Positions 35,069 through 38,159 of a stretch of 38,159 bases of DNA are shown one piece after another. This DNA comes from Verrucomicrobiota bacterium. Its GTDB lineage: Bacteria; Verrucomicrobiota; Lentisphaeria; JABSQK01; JAJFLO01. Every line of letters starts with the position of its first letter. Position 1 is the stretch's first letter. The position numbers and the translations under genes are program-made. The notes beneath the pieces are model-generated. The model saw only the letters and a list, made by a program, of their open reading frames with translations. It had not been told where the DNA came from and did not search any database. The DNA is taken from NCBI GenBank assembly GCA_021772615.1, contig JAJFLQ010000096.1, positions 1-38,159 on the forward strand, in the 5' to 3' direction.

Positions 35069-36073
35069 TCACGGGCGTTCGTTATTTTTACATGTTGCCG
35101 CAACCATCAGCGCGCCGTTAAGGTAATCTGATATTACCTCCGCAACCTCGTCTGCCGAGTCCGTTTCCATGAGCTGCGATTTCAGTAGTCTTGCCGACGG
35201 GACGCCGGATACATACGAGCTGAAAAACTTGCGCATGATTGCGAAGTGCTTTTTTCGGTTGAACGTTATTTCGAACAGGCGCGCGTGTTCGACCAGTACG
35301 TCCAATCGTTGATTTATTGAGAGATCAGCGCGACTGACGCAGCGGTTGAACAACCATGGATTGCCGTATATACCCCGGCCGATCATCACGCCGTCGAGAC
35401 CGTATTCTGCCGCTGCGCGTCCGGCCTCCGAGATCGTACCAATATCGCCGTTGCCAAGAATCAGTGTGCTGCTGCCGGCTTGATCACGCGCACGTACCGC
35501 CGGTTCCAGGTCGTGCCAGCGGGCCGGCACCTTCGACATTTCCACTCGTGTGCGGGCGTGGATTGTTATGGCAGCCGGTCCTTCTTCCAGCAGATGCGAC
35601 ACCCACTCGCCGATGACATTTTGATTGTATCCAAGTCGCGTTTTGACGGATACCGGAAGGTCGCCCGCGCCCCGTTGTGTCGCGCGAATAATTTCCCTGG
35701 CCAGCCTCGGCTCTCGGATTAACGCTGCACCGGCACCCTGCTTTTCCACTGATTTATCGGGGCATCCTGTATTGATATCGATGCCGTCGAACCCGAGCTG
35801 CCTTACCAACACTGCGGTCTTGTAAAAGTTCTCCGGGTCCGATCCGAATATTTGCGCGACGACTGGTCGCTCACTTTCATGGTATAGGAGATCGGGCAGA
35901 AGGCGGTCGCGGCCAGCCGAACACAGACCGTCGCACGACGTGAATTCCGTGAACAGCACGTCGGGCTTGCCGTATTTTGCGACGATGCGACGGAAGGCCG
36001 CATCGGTAACCCCGGCCATCGGAGCAAGAACGAGTACGGGACGTGTCAGGTTGTTCCAGAATCCACCATTCAT
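35069..36073 (-). CDS. dus: tRNA-dihydrouridine synthase, DusB-like
   Basis: A 334-residue flavoprotein that reduces uridine to dihydrouridine in tRNA D-loops. Family features: VLAPMAGVTDAAFRRI near the start, the catalytic-type Cys in NTGCPDKSVEKQGAGAALI, SVKTRLGY, ITIHARTR, and GNGDIGT followed by GVMIGRGIYGNPWLF of the FMN phosphate site. ATG 36073 gives the normal family N-terminus (FWNNL-x-RPVLVLAPMA). The longer frame to 36178 would run up to the divergent dcd start and adds unrelated sequence. No good Shine-Dalgarno is seen. The C-terminal segment with FNRKKHFAIMRKFFSSYV fits the Dus helical domain. Confidence 0.94.
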   Translation of the reverse strand: MNGGFWNNLTRPVLVLAPMAGVTDAAFRRIVAKYGKPDVLFTEFTSCDGLCSAGRDRLLPDLLYHESERPVVAQIFGSDPENFYKTAVLVRQLGFDGIDINTGCPDKSVEKQGAGAALIREPRLAREIIRATQRGAGDLPVSVKTRLGYNQNVIGEWVSHLLEEGPAAITIHARTRVEMSKVPARWHDLEPAVRARDQAGSSTLILGNGDIGTISEAGRAAAEYGLDGVMIGRGIYGNPWLFNRCVSRADLSINQRLDVLVEHARLFEITFNRKKHFAIMRKFFSSYVSGVPSARLLKSQLMETDSADEVAEVISDYLNGALMVAATCKNNERP

Positions 36074-36180
36074 AACAGGAAGGGAAAATAGCGCCCCACG
36101 CGAAAAATCCAATTGCTGAACCGATCTTATCAAGCTATTGTGAAGCCTGACAGTGAACCCTTTGACACTACCCACCAATT

Positions 36181-36744
36181 ATGATCTTATCTGACAAGAC
36201 CCTGAAAGAGATGCTCGACAACGGCGGTCTGGTTGTTGATCCGTTGGCTGAAAATTCTATCCAACCGGCGTCGATTGACTGTCGACTGGGCGCGCATTTT
36301 CTCGTCATCGAGCACAATCAGATGGATGTATTGACCCTGGATTCGGAGATTTTATACCGTGAATTCGATGGCGACAGTATTACGATTCCACCGCATTCGT
36401 TTTTGCTTGCTACGACGCTCGAATACATAAAGTTGCCGAATGATGTTACGGCATTCGTTGAGGGGCGGAGTTCCATTGGTCGCATCGGCCTGTTCATTCA
36501 GAACGCCGGATGGGTCGATCCGGGGTTCTCCGGCCGGTTGACGCTCGAGTTGTACAACGCCAACTCATTGCCGATACGCCTTCAGGCGGGCAGGCGGGTT
36601 TGCCAACTGGTTTTCTGCCGCATGGATCAAGCGGCGAATTCACCTTATTCAGGTAAGTATCAGGGACAGATGAAGACCATTGGCAGCCGCGTATTCATGG
36701 ACGACGACAGCAAGTGCGTTACGCAGCAGCGGGATTCGCAATGA
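36181..36744 (+). CDS. dcd: dCTP deaminase
   Basis: A 187-residue trimeric-type Dcd that deaminates dCTP toward dUTP/dUMP for thymidylate synthesis. It has the signature VEGRSSIGRIG (93-103) and GWVDPGFSGRLTLELYN (110-126) with the catalytic Glu123. The NAGWVDPGFSG stretch resembles the bifunctional dCTP deaminase/dUTPases of Mycobacterium and Methanocaldococcus more than E. coli Dcd, so dUTP hydrolysis is possible. It is divergent from dus over about 107 bases. The stop is 63 bases from the convergent sigma-factor gene. Confidence 0.94.
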   Translation: MILSDKTLKEMLDNGGLVVDPLAENSIQPASIDCRLGAHFLVIEHNQMDVLTLDSEILYREFDGDSITIPPHSFLLATTLEYIKLPNDVTAFVEGRSSIGRIGLFIQNAGWVDPGFSGRLTLELYNANSLPIRLQAGRRVCQLVFCRMDQAANSPYSGKYQGQMKTIGSRVFMDDDSKCVTQQRDSQ

Positions 36745-36770
36745 GTCGTGCGCAGATCCATGTTCCTCCC

Positions 36771-36799
36771 GACAGGCTGCCGGCATCCCGGCGACTGTC
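36771..36799. terminator. Candidate bidirectional hairpin between dcd and the sigma gene
   Basis: GACAG and CTGTC form an outer stem and GCCGG/CCGGC an inner stem around a 4-base loop, with a 3/2 internal loop. It fills the gap between two convergent genes. No T tract is present on either strand, so termination activity is uncertain. Confidence 0.35.
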
Positions 36800-36807
36800 C
36801 GGCGTCG

Positions 36808-37668
36808 TTAATTGAGGATGTGCGGTAGCCGCTTGAACTGAACCTGTCTGTAGCGGTAATCTTCGCGCATGTACAGACGCAGTTTTGCCAGTGCCTTGTT
36901 CTGGATCTGACGTACCCGCTCGCGCGTGCGGCCGATCGTCTTACTCACCTCCTCAAGCGTTTTTGGCGGTGTGCCGTCGAGGCCGTAACGCATTAGAAGA
37001 ATGGTCCGTTCGCGCTTGTCCAGCCGCTGCAGTGTTCGATTCAGGTTCTCAGCGAATTCGGTTTCATCCAACACCGCGTCCGGTATCAGTGCATCCCGAT
37101 CTGGAATAAAGTCCTTGACCCAACCGTCACGGTCCTGCGATACCGGTTCGTGCAGCGACACGGTTTTGAGATCGGACCGGCGTAGACGCGACACCACACG
37201 TGCGCTGAAATCCGTCTGACCGGCAATTTCCTGATCTGTCGGATCTCGCCCAAGTTTTTCCGTGAGGTTAATACGAATTGACTTTATCTTCTTAATCTTA
37301 CCTGCGGAGGTGATCGGAATGCGTATCGTCTTGCTTTTTTCCACCAGCGCGCGTCGCATCGCCTGCTTGATCCACCACGCAGCGTAGCTGCTGAATTTTG
37401 CGCCTTTTGCGGGATCGAATTTCTCGGCGGCGCGCATCAGGCCTATGTTGCCTTCAGATATAAGATCCTGGAGAGCGAGACCGGAGTTCTTAAAGTCATG
37501 TGCTATTTTTACGACCAACCGGAGATTCGCGATAATGAGTTTGAGACGCGCACGTTCATCGCCCAACTTGATCAGACGCGCCAGTTCATGCTCTTCCTCA
37601 ATGTCGACCAATGGAATATTTCGAATATCCCGCATGTAAAATTTCATCCCGTCGTGTGTGGATTCCAT
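36808..37668 (-). CDS. Sigma-70 family factor lacking region 1.1
   Basis: A 286-residue sigma factor of the RpoD/RpoS group. Region 1.2 begins at once (FYMRDIRNIPLVDIEEE), then region 2 (LISEGNIGLMRAAEKFDPAKGAKFSSYAAWWIKQAMRRA), region 3 (KLGRDPTDQEIAGQ) and region 4.2 with LEEVSKTIGRTRERVRQIQNKALAKLR. Region 2.4 and 4.2 are well kept, so it should recognise -10/-35 promoters like those in this window. The lack of region 1.1 and the size fit an alternative group 2 factor (RpoS/SigB-like), but in a PVC bacterium a short primary factor cannot be excluded. AAGGAGATCG directly before the ATG is the best Shine-Dalgarno seen here, implying strong translation. Confidence 0.9.
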   Translation of the reverse strand: MESTHDGMKFYMRDIRNIPLVDIEEEHELARLIKLGDERARLKLIIANLRLVVKIAHDFKNSGLALQDLISEGNIGLMRAAEKFDPAKGAKFSSYAAWWIKQAMRRALVEKSKTIRIPITSAGKIKKIKSIRINLTEKLGRDPTDQEIAGQTDFSARVVSRLRRSDLKTVSLHEPVSQDRDGWVKDFIPDRDALIPDAVLDETEFAENLNRTLQRLDKRERTILLMRYGLDGTPPKTLEEVSKTIGRTRERVRQIQNKALAKLRLYMREDYRYRQVQFKRLPHILN

Positions 37669-38006
37669 CGATCTCCTTTCGCTGCTGCGCGCCCTCGTTT
37701 AGCCTGTTTCGGTACCATCAATCCCCCGCGAACAGCGCTGGCCGACAAGCCGTGAGACAATGCTGATTCTTCATTTTTCGCCACTACTCCCTATACCTTA
37801 GATAGTCAAGTTTGTTATTGGTTGCAATTTTTTTCCAATAAATTTAGATATTGCGGATGATTGCCCGTATGTTGTTCCTTCGTTGAACCCGTCCCTAGTC
37901 GACTTTTTCCGCCGTATCGACGTCGTATTCTGTAATTTGCCAGCTGCAGTGTGCGCGGTGCCGATGCGACCGGTCCCTCTGCAATCGCGCCAGGTATCCG
38001 AAATCC
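37669..38006. other. Divergent intergenic region upstream of the sigma gene
   Basis: These 338 bases contain an A/T-rich block (about 37790-37860) and several TTGAC-like boxes on the minus strand, for example TTGACT at 37810-37805. None is followed by a good -10 at standard spacing. Only chance small frames are seen. Confidence 0.45.
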
Positions 38007-38159
38007 ATGCTGCAATCAGAAAACAGCCTGTTGCTCGTTATTGATATCCAGGGGAAACTCGCGGAATTGATGTATAACCGTGATCGGTTCCTGGATCGGG
38101 TGAAGCGCCTGATTTCCGGTGCGGCAATTCTAGATATACCTGTGGTCGTGACGGAACAG
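38007..38159 (+). CDS. Isochorismatase-family cysteine hydrolase, partial
   Basis: The first 51 residues are present before the right edge: an N-terminal LLLVIDIQGKLAELM with the family's catalytic Asp (VIDIQ), a helix, then IPVVVTEQ. This is the usual start of isochorismatase-like hydrolases of the YcaC/nicotinamidase superfamily, where VVTEQYP typically follows. The catalytic Lys and Cys lie beyond the window, so the substrate cannot be inferred. No strong Shine-Dalgarno is visible. Confidence 0.82.
   Translation, partial: MLQSENSLLLVIDIQGKLAELMYNRDRFLDRVKRLISGAAILDIPVVVTEQ

Noticed and set aside
37815..38015. 66-residue minus-strand frame upstream of the isochorismatase-like gene
   Set aside because: It has no recognisable domain, lies in an A/T-rich regulatory stretch and overlaps the start of a better supported gene.

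Overview
The window (38,159 bases, roughly 52% GC by eye) is a dense bacterial chromosome segment with no rRNA, CRISPR array, insertion sequence or phage module. It carries two partial edge genes, 26 complete protein genes and one tRNA. Several traits together suggest a member of the PVC superphylum, perhaps Kiritimatiellota, Lentisphaerota or Verrucomicrobiota: a GreA with a very long N-terminal extension as in Chlamydiae, a PEP-CTERM protein, an animal/plant-type UDP-glucose dehydrogenase, a class I HMG-CoA reductase and a PSP1/RicT protein. This placement is inference; no marker gene settles it.

Left part (1-9245). A large secreted filamentous-haemagglutinin-like repeat protein on the minus strand runs off the left edge. 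It is divergent from a PEP-CTERM surface protein. A seven-module hybrid histidine kinase follows and converges, with a 53-base overlap, on an ABC-2-type permease, which lies downstream of a small secreted protein. A perfect 19-base palindrome sits at the predicted transcription start of that secreted protein.

Middle (9363-24535). A formyltransferase-fold protein precedes hisB and hisA. An unknown cysteine-motif protein is divergent from ricT, and ricT overlaps an O-antigen-ligase/TPR membrane protein. A DUF4160/DUF2442 pair with overlapping reading frames follows. On the minus strand an atypical transketolase-like enzyme abuts a dolichol-phosphate-mannose-synthase-like glycosyltransferase. 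A small exported protein has its own strong promoter and a textbook terminator. Next come aceE and aceF of pyruvate dehydrogenase (no E3 gene here) and tRNA-Pro(CGG) on the minus strand.

Right part (24662-38159). UDP-glucose 6-dehydrogenase overlaps by 4 bases a response regulator with an AAA+ domain and Fis-type HTH that has lost its GAFTGA loop and both arginine-finger positions. The long GreA and a short class I HMG-CoA reductase follow. Then come lutABC (lactate oxidation), an acidic lipoprotein, a DusB-type tRNA-dihydrouridine synthase divergent from dCTP deaminase, a primary-like sigma-70 factor, and the start of an isochorismatase-family hydrolase.

Themes: a cell envelope and exopolysaccharide set (O-antigen ligase, polyprenol-phosphate glycosyltransferase, UGDH, surface proteins), central carbon entry (lactate to pyruvate to acetyl-CoA), isoprenoid supply through mevalonate, and several transcription factors. 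The most unusual items are the degenerate bEBP-like regulator, the transketolase with GDA in place of GDG, the truncated HMG-CoA reductase, and the palindromic control region at 9281-9338.
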